Source: an uncultured Bacilli bacterium (GTDB taxonomy: Bacteria; Bacillota_I; Bacilli_A; RF39; UBA660). From it: 37,478 nt of DNA. The notes below the pieces were generated by a model. It was not told the DNA's origin. It saw nothing but the letters and a program-made list of their open reading frames with translations, and searched no databases. The stretch covers positions 1-37,478 of the forward strand of contig CAKPGT010000010.1 in NCBI GenBank assembly GCA_934155185.1, given 5' to 3'. Positions within the stretch are counted from its first letter, which is position 1. Each line of letters begins with the position of its first letter. Made by a program: the position numbers and the translations under genes. Below, one piece after another: positions 23,889-32,808 of this stretch.

Positions 23889-24881
23889 ATGAACATATTT
23901 ATTATTCAAACAATAGTAATGATACTTTTAGCATTTATAATATTTTATCTTATAATGTATAATAAAAGCCTAAAATTAGAAAAAAGAATAGCAAAGTATA
24001 GTATTGATTCAATTAAAGACAATTCAACTTCATTCTTTGATCTTGTAGCAAATAGATACTCTTTATTAATAGAAAATATAAGCAAGTACTTAAAAAAGTC
24101 TAGTGTAGTTAAAAAAAATGCTATTAAATATAATAAATATATTTCTTATGATGAAACTAAAAGTATTACACCAGTTGATTTTATAAGTAATAAGATAGTA
24201 ATTGGAATTATTTTTGTACTTATAATAACACTTGCAAGAATAATAGAAGGTAGGATTCCAGGACTTATTGATATATTAATATCAGGGCTTTTAGGATACT
24301 ACTTACTTGATATATATTTTAAATTTAATAACTATATTAAGAAGAAAAAAGTGGAAGAGGAACTATTAAATGCAATAATAATAATGAATAATGCTTTTAG
24401 ATCAGGAAGAAGTACTATGCAAGCAATAGAAATAGTTGCAAATGAACTAAAAGGGCCTATTAAGCAGGAATTTAAGAAAATGCATTTGGAAATAAGTTAC
24501 GGCTTATCTTTAGATGTAGTGTTTGAAAGATTTAGCAAGAGAGTTGAGTCTGAGGAAGTAAGTTATATAACATCTTCACTTAGTATTTTAAACAAAACAG
24601 GTGGTAATATTATAAAAGTATTTTCATCTATAGAAAAAATGTTATTTAATAAAAGAAAACTAAAACAGGAGATGAAATCACTTACATCATCAGCTAGAAT
24701 GATTAGTAAGATACTATTATTTATGCCATTTGTATTTGTAGGCTTTATATTTATTTTAAAACCTAATTATTTTACACCACTTATAAAGACAACACTAGGT
24801 AATATATTATTAGCTTTAATAGTATTAGTATATTCAGTTTATGCTTTAGTAGTTAACCGTGTTATGAAGGTGAGGTTTTAA
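23889..24881 (+). CDS. tadB: TadB-like inner membrane platform protein
   Basis: A 330-residue T2SF-family membrane protein. One N-terminal helix is followed by a cytoplasmic stretch, two helices near 100-140, the T2SF core (AIIIMNNAFRSGRSTMQAIEIVANEL, with the region to SLSILNKTGGN), and two C-terminal helices. It would form the membrane platform driven by TadA. ATG 23889 is preferred to GTG 23880, which lies in the GGGGTGA ribosome site. Confidence 0.85.
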   Translation: MNIFIIQTIVMILLAFIIFYLIMYNKSLKLEKRIAKYSIDSIKDNSTSFFDLVANRYSLLIENISKYLKKSSVVKKNAIKYNKYISYDETKSITPVDFISNKIVIGIIFVLIITLARIIEGRIPGLIDILISGLLGYYLLDIYFKFNNYIKKKKVEEELLNAIIIMNNAFRSGRSTMQAIEIVANELKGPIKQEFKKMHLEISYGLSLDVVFERFSKRVESEEVSYITSSLSILNKTGGNIIKVFSSIEKMLFNKRKLKQEMKSLTSSARMISKILLFMPFVFVGFIFILKPNYFTPLIKTTLGNILLALIVLVYSVYALVVNRVMKVRF

Positions 24882-24883
24882 AA

Positions 24884-25588
24884 ATGAAAGATAAAAGAAC
24901 ATTTATAAACCGCATATATAGAAAAAAAGATATTAAAAAGATGGAAGATAAAATAAATTTGTTTGGTGTATCAAAAAAATTTACTACAGAATATTTTATG
25001 AACTTTAGGTTTTTTACATCAATGGTAGTATTTTTAATATCATTTATATTTTCTAACTTTGGGGCTTTATTTGCACCAGTAATAACAGTATTATGGTATT
25101 ATTTAACTTCGTATATAATGATAGATAAACCACTTAAAAAAAGAGGTAAAAAGCTAGAAAATGAGGCTTATTACTACTTTGAAGTATTAACACTTGCACT
25201 AGAGTCAGGAAGAAATTTAGAAAATGCTATTAAAATGGCATGTAAATATATTGATTCTGAAATATCAGATGAGTTTAAAGAAACAATAAAACAAGTTAAT
25301 TTTGGCAAATCACTTACAGAAGCATTAGCATTAATGAGTAAGAGAATACCAAGTCTTACTATAAATAATATTATACTTAATATGGAACAATCTAATTTAT
25401 TTGGAAATAGTATAATAGAAACAATGTATAACCAGCTTGATTTCTTAAAAGATAAACAAGTTATGGATATAAAAGCAGAAATAAATAAAATACCAAATAA
25501 GATAAGTATATTTTCAGTATTATTTTTTATACCACTAATACTTCTTATAATATTAGGACCTGTATTAGTTGAGTTTGTAACAAGGTAA
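24884..25588 (+). CDS. tadC: TadC-like platform protein
   Basis: A 234-residue T2SF-family membrane protein, the usual partner of TadB. Two helices near 46-82 precede the core EVLTLALESGRNLENAIKMA and IKQVNFGKSLTEALALMSKR, and a last helix lies at about 210-230. It begins two bases after the tadB stop. In many Tad loci TadC is about 300 residues, so this one is short but has both conserved halves. Confidence 0.8.
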   Translation: MKDKRTFINRIYRKKDIKKMEDKINLFGVSKKFTTEYFMNFRFFTSMVVFLISFIFSNFGALFAPVITVLWYYLTSYIMIDKPLKKRGKKLENEAYYYFEVLTLALESGRNLENAIKMACKYIDSEISDEFKETIKQVNFGKSLTEALALMSKRIPSLTINNIILNMEQSNLFGNSIIETMYNQLDFLKDKQVMDIKAEINKIPNKISIFSVLFFIPLILLIILGPVLVEFVTR

Positions 25589-25604
25589 AGGAGCTAGAAA
25601 AAGT

Positions 25605-26747
25605 ATGGAGGACAAAAAAGGATTTACGTTAGTTGAACTTTTAGCAGTAATAGTAGTTCTTGCAATAATAATGGTTATTGCAACTATGAGTGCAAATAAA
25701 ACCATAATTAAAACAAAAACAAAAGCATATGACCAGTCGATGGATACGGTTGTTAAAAGCGCAAAACAAATATTGCAAACAGGCAATCTTGATAATGATA
25801 CATTAAAAAGCGGTTTAGATTATTCTACAGATGAGTATAATGTAGATGTAAAAAAGAGTAATGATTCATATTTAATAACTTTAACTGCAACAAAAACTGG
25901 TAAGTTTAACAATATGGATTTTGATTTGATAGATAAAAATAAGAACTATTTTTATGAAGATAATACGGTTTGTACATTGTTAAATGATGATGGTACTTTA
26001 AAAAAGCCTGATAAATGTACTTCCAGCTCTGATTCTAGCGGTTCTGACTCTGGTATTTCAAAGACCTGTACATCATTTACTAAAAAAGATATATATAGTG
26101 TAGGAGATGTAATATCTTTTTGTAATGAAAGTACGGGTAAGAGTGAAGACTTTTATGTAATAAATGATAATGGTGATACTGTCTTTGCTCTTGCTAAAAA
26201 TGTTTTGATAGTAAAAAGTAATAGTAATAATGTGAGTGGCAGTGAAAAAAATTATGGACTTCAAGAAGGGGAAGATGAAATTTCAAAGTATAAAGATGTT
26301 ACAAATTCTTACTATATAACTGCGCCAGTTATAAGGCTATTTGATACTGGCCATGGAACTTATATTGGAGGAGGAACATATATTGGTTCTTGGGAAAATA
26401 GCATTTCTAGTTATCCTGCTGACGTTTCAATTGAAGATACATTATTATTAGAACCTCTTCAAAATTATGAAAAATACTTTAAGAACACATTAAATAAAAA
26501 AAGCGTTAGTATTCGTCTTATAAATAGTAGTGAATTAAAAGCTATTGGATGTAACTTAGAAACAAAAGAATGTATAACAAAAGGTAAAGAGAAGTTTCAC
26601 GATTACCATATATGGTGGACAGCCGTAGCACATAGTGATTTTGGCACGTTTTCTGTTTGTAATGGTAAATTAATGAGGGATTGGGGTTATTCCAGTGCAA
26701 ACTCTATTCGCCCAGTAATTGAAATAAACAAATCTGAATTAAAATAA
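25605..26747 (+). CDS. Large prepilin with GFTLVEL leader (pilin 1)
   Basis: A 380-residue pilin-like protein. The leader MEDKKG ends in Gly with mature FTLVEL (Glu at +5), then the hydrophobic helix to about residue 27. This is the classical type IV/type II pseudopilin leader. The globular part has a Ser-rich linker (SSSDSSGSDSG, about 140-150) and a long C-terminal domain. That domain carries YSVGDVISFCN, GKSEDFYVI, RLINSSELKAIGC and, at the end, WTAVAHSDF...IRPVIEINKSEL. The domain resembles carbohydrate-surface FISUMP/DUF6273-type modules, but I am not certain of the family. Seven cysteines could form disulfides. No prepilin peptidase is encoded here. The last 40 or so bases begin a direct repeat with the end of pilin 2. 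Confidence 0.75.
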   Translation: MEDKKGFTLVELLAVIVVLAIIMVIATMSANKTIIKTKTKAYDQSMDTVVKSAKQILQTGNLDNDTLKSGLDYSTDEYNVDVKKSNDSYLITLTATKTGKFNNMDFDLIDKNKNYFYEDNTVCTLLNDDGTLKKPDKCTSSSDSSGSDSGISKTCTSFTKKDIYSVGDVISFCNESTGKSEDFYVINDNGDTVFALAKNVLIVKSNSNNVSGSEKNYGLQEGEDEISKYKDVTNSYYITAPVIRLFDTGHGTYIGGGTYIGSWENSISSYPADVSIEDTLLLEPLQNYEKYFKNTLNKKSVSIRLINSSELKAIGCNLETKECITKGKEKFHDYHIWWTAVAHSDFGTFSVCNGKLMRDWGYSSANSIRPVIEINKSELK

Positions 26748-27542
26748 TATTAAAATGTGGAGGCAATATAATGAATAATAATACTTCTGATGATAATTTA
26801 GAAAAAGTTTTAGATGATATATTTGGTAACGATTTTCTTGAGATAGAACTTGATAACGATAAGGTTTCTAATAATACTGATGAGCCTCTTGATAATAAAA
26901 TTAATGAAGAACATGCATCTTCTTTATTATTAGATAATGATCCTATAGATAACGCTGTTAATATAAATGAAACTAACAATATATCGCATAAGGAAAAAAG
27001 TAAAGAATTAGTAGATAAGAAAAGTAAAAATAAAAATAAAAAGTCCATTAACATATTTAGTATTCTGTTAATTATTTTAATAATTATAATATTAGGCTTA
27101 ATAGCAGTATATTTGCCTGGATATTTAGAAAATAAAGAGTATGTAGTTAATTGTTCATATAGTGCCTCTGATAAGGGATATAAGATAACTGATGAATATA
27201 AAATTACATATAAGAAAGATAAAATAGAATATTTAGATGGCAAGTATAAATATACTGCCCTTACTGATGAATATAAACAGCAAATAGAATATGTTAAGAA
27301 TGAAAAACTACCTGCTATAATAAACTCTAATGGCATGGATGGGTTTACATATATATATGAGGCGAGTGATGATTATTTTTCAGTTGATAGTTATCTAGAT
27401 ATAACTAAATTTGATTTTAATACAATAGATAAGAATGATAACAAAAAAAATCCATTAAGCTACGTTAATATTAATTCAAAGACAACATATAAGTCTTTAA
27501 TTGAATATTTTGAAAAAAATGGATATAAATGTACAAAAAGTA
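26707..27542 (+). repeat. Direct repeat copy 1 (pilin tail plus membrane gene)
   Basis: The stretch from TTCGCCCAGTAATTG to the penultimate codon of the membrane gene recurs at 28679-29513. After a few differences in the first 115 bases, bases 26821-27542 and 28792-29513 appear identical at a constant offset of 1971. Confidence 0.85.
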
Positions 27543-27547
27543 GATAG
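26771..27547 (+). CDS. Single-pass membrane protein of the pilin cassette, unknown
   Basis: A 258-residue protein with an acidic, Asn-rich cytoplasmic N-terminal part (1-80), a Lys-rich stop (KSKNKNKK) and one membrane helix at about 94-116. An extracellular domain (117-258) has two cysteines (NCSYS and YKCTK), probably bridged. The outer domain reads like a small lipoprotein-type beta domain, but no family is assigned. GGAGG lies before the ATG. It sits between pilin 1 and pilin 2, and a nearly identical, frameshifted copy follows pilin 2. The pairing suggests a pilin-specific partner, such as a chaperone or anchor. Confidence 0.65.
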   Translation: MNNNTSDDNLEKVLDDIFGNDFLEIELDNDKVSNNTDEPLDNKINEEHASSLLLDNDPIDNAVNINETNNISHKEKSKELVDKKSKNKNKKSINIFSILLIILIIIILGLIAVYLPGYLENKEYVVNCSYSASDKGYKITDEYKITYKKDKIEYLDGKYKYTALTDEYKQQIEYVKNEKLPAIINSNGMDGFTYIYEASDDYFSVDSYLDITKFDFNTIDKNDNKKNPLSYVNINSKTTYKSLIEYFEKNGYKCTKSR

Positions 27548-27561
27548 GAGATGCATGAAAA

Positions 27562-28719
27562 ATGAGGAAAAACAAAAAGGGATTTACTTTAGTTGAATTA
27601 CTAGCTGTAATAGTAATACTCGCTATTATAATGGTAATAGCTACAATAAGTGTAAATAAGACAATAACAAAAACAAGAACGCAGGCATTTGAAAAGAATA
27701 TGGATGTAGCCGTTAAAAATGCTAAGAGAATACTAGCTATAGATGGTAAACTTACTACTCAGTCATTAAAAGAAAGCCTAGACTATGATAAAAATGAATA
27801 TGATTATGATGTTGTTGAATTACCAGAAGGAGGATATCTTATGAGAATTATTTCAGATGAGTCTGGTAAATTTAAGAATGTTGATTTTAGTGAAAAATCT
27901 TCCAATAAATATTTTTATATAGAAAATTCCGACAATCAGTTGGGTAAGAATATAATAGGTTTAAAAATAAATAGTGAAGGAGAATTTACTAAATCCTTCA
28001 CTGAACTAGATGAAAAAGTTTTTAAAGATGATTTAATATCAGGTTGCACAGTTGTCAATAATGCCAATAAGAAAAAATATGAGGTTGGTTATGAAATATC
28101 ATTTTGCAATGACAAAATTTATTATAATCGAGAAAAATATGAATATGTTAGAGGAAAGAGTGAAGATTTTTATGTAATAGATAATACTAAAGATACTATA
28201 ACTTTGCTTGCTAAGAGTAATTTGACAATGACAGGAAATTCGTCACACTCTATAAAAAATAATTTTGGAGTAGTTGTACAAAGTTCTCCGGAATTTTCTC
28301 TTTATGGAGGCCTTATTAAGTTTGCTGATTCTGGGTATTGGGCAAGTGATCCTAGTGCGAGTTATCCTATGAATGTATATGAAGGTAATAAACTAATTAA
28401 GGATGAAATTAATTTATATATAAATTATTTAAAAGCTAGTTTTAATAAAAATAGTATTAAAGGAAGATTAATAACATATAACGAGTTAGTTAATTTGGAT
28501 TGTCCAGGAGGAATTTGCACCAAAAGTTCTGATTTTAATTGGCTTTATGCCTATGGTGTAAATGATTATTGGACTGGTTCAGCATATGATTCTGATGGTG
28601 TATATATTGTTACAAAAAATGCAGGAAAACTTGGCTGGGCTAAATTTTGGTATTTTAATAGAAGCTACCCAATAGGAGTTCGCCCAGTAATTGAAATAAG
28701 CAAATCTGAATTACAATAA
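27562..28719 (+). CDS. Large prepilin with GFTLVEL leader (pilin 2)
   Basis: A 385-residue paralogue of pilin 1. The leader is MRKNKKG with mature FTLVEL, and helix and proximal part follow pilin 1 (IIMVIATISVNKTITKTRT). The linker lacks the Ser-rich tract. The C-terminal domain shares YEVGYEISFCN, GKSEDFYVI, GRLITYNELVNLDC, YWTGSAYDSDG and VRPVIEISKSEL, but most surface loops differ. DNA identity with pilin 1 is low in the leader, so the gene pair is old, while the very 3' end is again almost identical, which fits local gene conversion. AGGAG lies before the ATG at normal distance. Confidence 0.75.
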   Translation: MRKNKKGFTLVELLAVIVILAIIMVIATISVNKTITKTRTQAFEKNMDVAVKNAKRILAIDGKLTTQSLKESLDYDKNEYDYDVVELPEGGYLMRIISDESGKFKNVDFSEKSSNKYFYIENSDNQLGKNIIGLKINSEGEFTKSFTELDEKVFKDDLISGCTVVNNANKKKYEVGYEISFCNDKIYYNREKYEYVRGKSEDFYVIDNTKDTITLLAKSNLTMTGNSSHSIKNNFGVVVQSSPEFSLYGGLIKFADSGYWASDPSASYPMNVYEGNKLIKDEINLYINYLKASFNKNSIKGRLITYNELVNLDCPGGICTKSSDFNWLYAYGVNDYWTGSAYDSDGVYIVTKNAGKLGWAKFWYFNRSYPIGVRPVIEISKSELQ

Positions 28720-29513
28720 TATTAAAATGAGGAGGCAATATAGTGAGCAATAATACTTCTAATGATAATTTAGAAAAAGCTTTATATGATTATTTGGTAA
28801 CGATTTTCTTGAGATAGAACTTGATAACGATAAGGTTTCTAATAATACTGATGAGCCTCTTGATAATAAAATTAATGAAGAACATGCATCTTCTTTATTA
28901 TTAGATAATGATCCTATAGATAACGCTGTTAATATAAATGAAACTAACAATATATCGCATAAGGAAAAAAGTAAAGAATTAGTAGATAAGAAAAGTAAAA
29001 ATAAAAATAAAAAGTCCATTAACATATTTAGTATTCTGTTAATTATTTTAATAATTATAATATTAGGCTTAATAGCAGTATATTTGCCTGGATATTTAGA
29101 AAATAAAGAGTATGTAGTTAATTGTTCATATAGTGCCTCTGATAAGGGATATAAGATAACTGATGAATATAAAATTACATATAAGAAAGATAAAATAGAA
29201 TATTTAGATGGCAAGTATAAATATACTGCCCTTACTGATGAATATAAACAGCAAATAGAATATGTTAAGAATGAAAAACTACCTGCTATAATAAACTCTA
29301 ATGGCATGGATGGGTTTACATATATATATGAGGCGAGTGATGATTATTTTTCAGTTGATAGTTATCTAGATATAACTAAATTTGATTTTAATACAATAGA
29401 TAAGAATGATAACAAAAAAAATCCATTAAGCTACGTTAATATTAATTCAAAGACAACATATAAGTCTTTAATTGAATATTTTGAAAAAAATGGATATAAA
29501 TGTACAAAAAGTA
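28679..29513 (+). repeat. Direct repeat copy 2
   Basis: Second copy of 26707-27542, one base shorter. The missing base lies between 28790 and 28791. Only the last three codons of the membrane gene differ after the repeat ends. Confidence 0.85.
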
Positions 29514-29518
29514 AATAA
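28743..29518 (+). pseudogene. Frameshifted copy of the cassette membrane protein
   Basis: It starts with GTG 28743 behind AGGAGGC. The first 16 codons match the intact gene at 26771 with a few changes. A one-base deletion after 28790 then shifts the frame, and TAG at 28815-28817 stops translation at 24 codons. The rest would still encode the membrane helix and the outer domain, ending at TAA 29518. Apart from the last residues it is identical to the intact copy. The site is not a homopolymer, so slippage-based phase switching is unlikely. It is probably dead, and the surviving identity points to a recent duplication or conversion. Confidence 0.8.
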
Positions 29519-29523
29519 AAGTA

Positions 29524-29532
29524 TGTTATAAT
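29524..29532 (+). promoter_or_regulatory. Extended -10 promoter of lysS
   Basis: TGT (29524-29526, ATG context) followed by TATAAT (29527-29532), 25 bases before the TTG start. Confidence 0.55.
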
Positions 29533-29557
29533 ACTTTACCGAAGGAGTTGAATTAAC

Positions 29558-31048
29558 TTGAGAGAATTAACAGAACAAGAAGTAGTAAGAAGAGAAAAGT
29601 TAGAAGAAATAAAGAAAGTATGTAATCCATACCCTGAAAGATTTGAAAGAACACATACACTAAAGGATGCTAAAAAATTAGAAGATGGTACTTTAGACGT
29701 TAAAATAGCTGGTAGAATTATTTTCATGAGAAAAATGGGTAAATTAAGCTTTGTTCGTATTATGGATCTTGAAGGTGCTATGCAGCTTGAATTTAGAATA
29801 GATATTATTGGAGAAGATAATTATGCTTTCTTTAAGAAGCAAATTGATACAGGTGATTTTATAGGTGCAGAAGGTGAAATATTTACAACTCAAACTGGTG
29901 AAAAAACATTAAGAGTTAAAGAGTTTGAATTTTTAGGTAAAGCATTAAAACCACTTCCAGATAAATTCCATGGACTTTCTGATACAGAACTTAAGTATAG
30001 ACAAAGATATATTGATTTAATATCTAATGAAGAATCTAGAAAAGTATTCTTAGGAAGAAGCAAGTTATATGCTTTTATACATAGATATTTAGGAGAAAAT
30101 GGTTTCCTTGAAGTTGAAACACCAATTTTACAAACAGCAGTATGCGGTGCTAGTGCAAGACCATTTTACACTCATCATAATGCTCTTGATATAGATTGTA
30201 ATCTTAGAATAGCACCTGAGACTTATCTAAAACAATGTATAGCAGGCGGTTTTGATAGAGTATACGAAGTTGCTAAGTGTTTTAGAAATGAAGGAATGGA
30301 TCCACAACATTTACAAGAGTTTACTCAAGTAGAGTGGTATGTAGCTTATTGGAATTTTGAAGATACTATTAAATTCTATAAAAAGTTTATGCAAAACTTA
30401 CTTTTAGAATTAGTTGGTACAACAAAAATAGAGTATCAAGGAAACACACTTGATTTTGGTAAAGAAAAGTGGAAGAGAATTAACTATGTAGATGAAATGA
30501 GAAAAATATTTGGTTTTGACTTTTTATCTGTAGATGATCCTAAAGAATTAAAGGATAAGATAGTTGAATCTGGACTTTACTCATATGCTGACTTAGAAGA
30601 ATATAAGTCAGTTAGTCAAATAATTGATTATGTATATAAAAGACAGGTAAGAGAGAAAATAGTTGAGCCTACAATTATATATAATTATCCAGCGGTTATG
30701 ATGCCACTTACTAGAAGAAATGATAAAGATAGTAAGATGGTAGATATGTTCCAAGTAGTAGCATGTCAATCTGAGTTATGTAAGGCTTATTCTGAATTAG
30801 TTGATCCTAAAGTACAAAGAAAGGCTTTTGAAGATCAAGCTAAAGCTAAAGCACAGGGTGATGAAGAAACAATGGACTTAGATGAAGGTTTCTTATCATC
30901 AATGGAGCAGGGAATGCCTCCTATATCTGGAATTGGTTTTGGAATAGATAGACTTATGATGCTAATATTTGATCAACCATCAATTAGAGATGTTGTATTA
31001 TTCCCATTAATGAGACCAGACGTAGCAAATCCAAATGAAAAAAATTAA
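29558..31048 (+). CDS. lysS: Lysyl-tRNA synthetase, class II
   Basis: A 496-residue cytoplasmic enzyme that charges tRNA-Lys. The N-terminal OB-fold anticodon domain (about 50-150, VKIAGRIIFMRKMGK) precedes the class II core with LKYRQRYIDLI, motif 2 FRNEGMDPQH and motif 3 GIGFGIDRLMM. Length is that of bacterial LysRS. The start is TTG 29558 with GAAGGAG upstream. A perfect terminator follows, and it has its own promoter, so it is a single-gene unit downstream of the pilin cassettes. Confidence 0.97.
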   Translation: MRELTEQEVVRREKLEEIKKVCNPYPERFERTHTLKDAKKLEDGTLDVKIAGRIIFMRKMGKLSFVRIMDLEGAMQLEFRIDIIGEDNYAFFKKQIDTGDFIGAEGEIFTTQTGEKTLRVKEFEFLGKALKPLPDKFHGLSDTELKYRQRYIDLISNEESRKVFLGRSKLYAFIHRYLGENGFLEVETPILQTAVCGASARPFYTHHNALDIDCNLRIAPETYLKQCIAGGFDRVYEVAKCFRNEGMDPQHLQEFTQVEWYVAYWNFEDTIKFYKKFMQNLLLELVGTTKIEYQGNTLDFGKEKWKRINYVDEMRKIFGFDFLSVDDPKELKDKIVESGLYSYADLEEYKSVSQIIDYVYKRQVREKIVEPTIIYNYPAVMMPLTRRNDKDSKMVDMFQVVACQSELCKAYSELVDPKVQRKAFEDQAKAKAQGDEETMDLDEGFLSSMEQGMPPISGIGFGIDRLMMLIFDQPSIRDVVLFPLMRPDVANPNEKN

Positions 31049-31058
31049 AATTAGTATT

Positions 31059-31094
31059 AAAAACCATGTAAGTAGTCGTTTTACATGGTTTTTT
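31059..31094 (+). terminator. Terminator after lysS
   Basis: A perfect 13-bp stem, AAAAACCATGTAA (31059-31071) with TTACATGGTTTTT (31081-31093), has a nine-base loop and runs into T. Confidence 0.9.
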
Positions 31095-31121
31095 AAATTT
31101 ATAAATAAATTTACTAAATAT

Positions 31122-31149
31122 GAATTTTAGTTATTTAATTTCATATATT
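31122..31149 (+). promoter_or_regulatory. Possible SigE-type promoter of the spoVID-like gene
   Basis: GAATTTT (31122-31128) and CATATATT (31142-31149), 13 bases apart, approximate mother-cell SigE elements (KMATATT and CATACAMT). Bacillus spoVID is SigE-dependent. Spacing is one base short and two positions mismatch. Confidence 0.25.
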
Positions 31150-31172
31150 TTATTGAATGGAGATGAATATAT

Positions 31173-31889
31173 ATGAAACAAATAATACCTTTTGTTAGTG
31201 ATGTAAGCTTAGACACTAAAATATCAGAAATAACAAGTATAGCACTAGAGCATAATTTACAAATGGAAAATAGTGATTCTGTAGTTGGAGTATTTACAAT
31301 AAGCGGAAAATACAAAATAAATGAAATAAGTGTTAATGAGGAAGTGTTTGAAAAAGAAATACCTTTTGATATAACACTAGATGATAAATATGATGCATCA
31401 AAAGTTATGATAGATATAGATGATTTTTATTATGAAATAATAAATGAAGAGTTTTTAAGAGTTCATATTGATGTTTTAGTAAATAATTTAGTTTATGCAA
31501 AGAAAGAAGAATTAGAAAGATGTATAGAAGACGAAGATATAACTGATATTACACCAAAAGATGAAACCATAAAAGAAAATGAAAGTGAGGATACTATGGA
31601 AGAGCTTGTTAAGGAAGAGGAAGTAAGCGAAAATAAAGAAGTAATGAAAGTGGATGAGCCTGATGAAAGAAAGGAAGAAATAAGTGACGTTGCAAGTGAG
31701 ATATCTTCAAATCTACTTTTAGAAAAAGAACAATATGTAACATATAAAGTCCATATTATAAGAAACGATGAAACCATAGATATGGTAATGGAAAAATATG
31801 GCGTAACAAAGGAAGAACTAGAAAAATATAATAGTTTAGATAACATAACTATAGGAACTAAAATAATAGTGCCCGTAAAAGATGAATAA
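31173..31889 (+). CDS. spoVID: SpoVID-like spore coat assembly protein with LysM domain
   Basis: A 238-residue protein. The N-terminal domain (1-105) begins MKQIIPFVSDVSL and contains VVGVFTISGKYKINEIS and KEIPFDITLDDKYD, corresponding to the SpoVID/SafA-type coat domain. An acidic linker (110-180) follows, and a C-terminal LysM motif lies at about 190-236 (YKVHIIRNDETIDMVMEKYG). In Bacillus, SpoVID encases the coat around the forespore and is followed by ysxE, and the same order holds here. It is shorter than the Bacillus protein (about 575 residues), mainly in the linker. GGAGATGA is the ribosome site. Confidence 0.75.
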   Translation: MKQIIPFVSDVSLDTKISEITSIALEHNLQMENSDSVVGVFTISGKYKINEISVNEEVFEKEIPFDITLDDKYDASKVMIDIDDFYYEIINEEFLRVHIDVLVNNLVYAKKEELERCIEDEDITDITPKDETIKENESEDTMEELVKEEEVSENKEVMKVDEPDERKEEISDVASEISSNLLLEKEQYVTYKVHIIRNDETIDMVMEKYGVTKEELEKYNSLDNITIGTKIIVPVKDE

Positions 31890-32808
31890 TAGATTAATTA
31901 AAAACCTAATAAAGAAAAAGTGTAGTAAAGTAAAAAAATATGAATTATATAATAATGCAATAATATACGAAGATGAAGCTTCAAAAAAGTATGTAGCTAA
32001 AAAGAATAATAATGATATTTTATCATTATATAATTATTTAAATTCAAGGGGATTTGGGTATTTACCAAGATTAGACTATTGTGATAATTATGGCTATATT
32101 TATGAATATGAAAACGATACGAAAACACCAAGTGAACAAAAGATAAGTGATTTAATAAAGTTAGACGCACTACTTCATAATAAAACTGTTTATTATAAAG
32201 ATATTAGTATTGATGAAGTAAAAGAAATATATGAAAAATTAAAAGATAAAATTAATAATACATATAATTATTATGATGATTTAATTACTATGATAGAGGG
32301 AAGAATATATATGAGCCCAAGTGAATATTTACTTACAAGAAATTGTAGCTCTATATTTTCTTGCCTTAGTTTTTGCCAAAATGAATTAGATGATTGGTAT
32401 AAAATAATGAGTACAAAATCAAAGAAAAGAGTTGTGCTTCTTCATAATAATTTAGATCCTAAACATTTAATTAAAAGCAAAGATAATATATTAATTAGCT
32501 GGGATAAAGCAACAAGGGATCTTCCTATATATGATTTTATTAAAGTATATAAGAAAAACTATGATAAGTATGATTTTAATGAACTATATAAAGAATACAT
32601 TAGTAAATTCCCTTTATTAGAAGAAGAAAAGAAACTAATGTATGTAATATTATTTATACCAGAAAAAATAAGTTTTTTAAAAAATGAGTTAAAATCAACT
32701 ATGAATGTAGGAAGACTTTGTAATTATTTATATACTACTGATAATTTATTTATGGAAAATGAGGCAAAAAATGCAAAAGTACAAAATGACAATGTCAATA
32801 AAGAGTAG
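31882..32808 (+). CDS. ysxE: YsxE/CotS-like spore coat kinase-fold protein
   Basis: A 308-residue protein of the aminoglycoside-phosphotransferase-like fold used by CotS-family coat proteins. The catalytic loop reads LHNNLDPKHL, where phosphotransferases have HxDxxxxN, and the next acidic motif is ISWDKATRDLPIYD. The first Asp of the catalytic loop is Asn, so activity is uncertain. An N-terminal lobe (1-90) has KKYVAKK as a possible ATP lysine. The start overlaps the spoVID-like end by eight bases, so the two are translationally coupled and most likely co-expressed in sporulation. Confidence 0.72.
   Translation: MNNRLIKNLIKKKCSKVKKYELYNNAIIYEDEASKKYVAKKNNNDILSLYNYLNSRGFGYLPRLDYCDNYGYIYEYENDTKTPSEQKISDLIKLDALLHNKTVYYKDISIDEVKEIYEKLKDKINNTYNYYDDLITMIEGRIYMSPSEYLLTRNCSSIFSCLSFCQNELDDWYKIMSTKSKKRVVLLHNNLDPKHLIKSKDNILISWDKATRDLPIYDFIKVYKKNYDKYDFNELYKEYISKFPLLEEEKKLMYVILFIPEKISFLKNELKSTMNVGRLCNYLYTTDNLFMENEAKNAKVQNDNVNKE

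Noticed and set aside
26704..27336. Long minus-strand frame (210 codons) opposite the cassette membrane gene
   Set aside because: It is a shadow of the coding strand with no ribosome site. It recurs at 28759-29307 only because the DNA is duplicated.
28743..28817. Phase-variable switch in the frameshifted membrane gene
   Set aside because: The deletion is not in a homopolymer or short tandem repeat, so slipped-strand switching is not supported.
29084..29518. Open frame that looks like a separate 144-residue protein
   Set aside because: It is the 3' part of the frameshifted second copy of the cassette membrane protein. It lacks a ribosome site and begins with TTG inside the membrane helix.
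31119..31175. 18-codon frame overlapping the spoVID-like start codon
   Set aside because: There is no ribosome site before its ATG, and the composition is ordinary AT-rich sequence.
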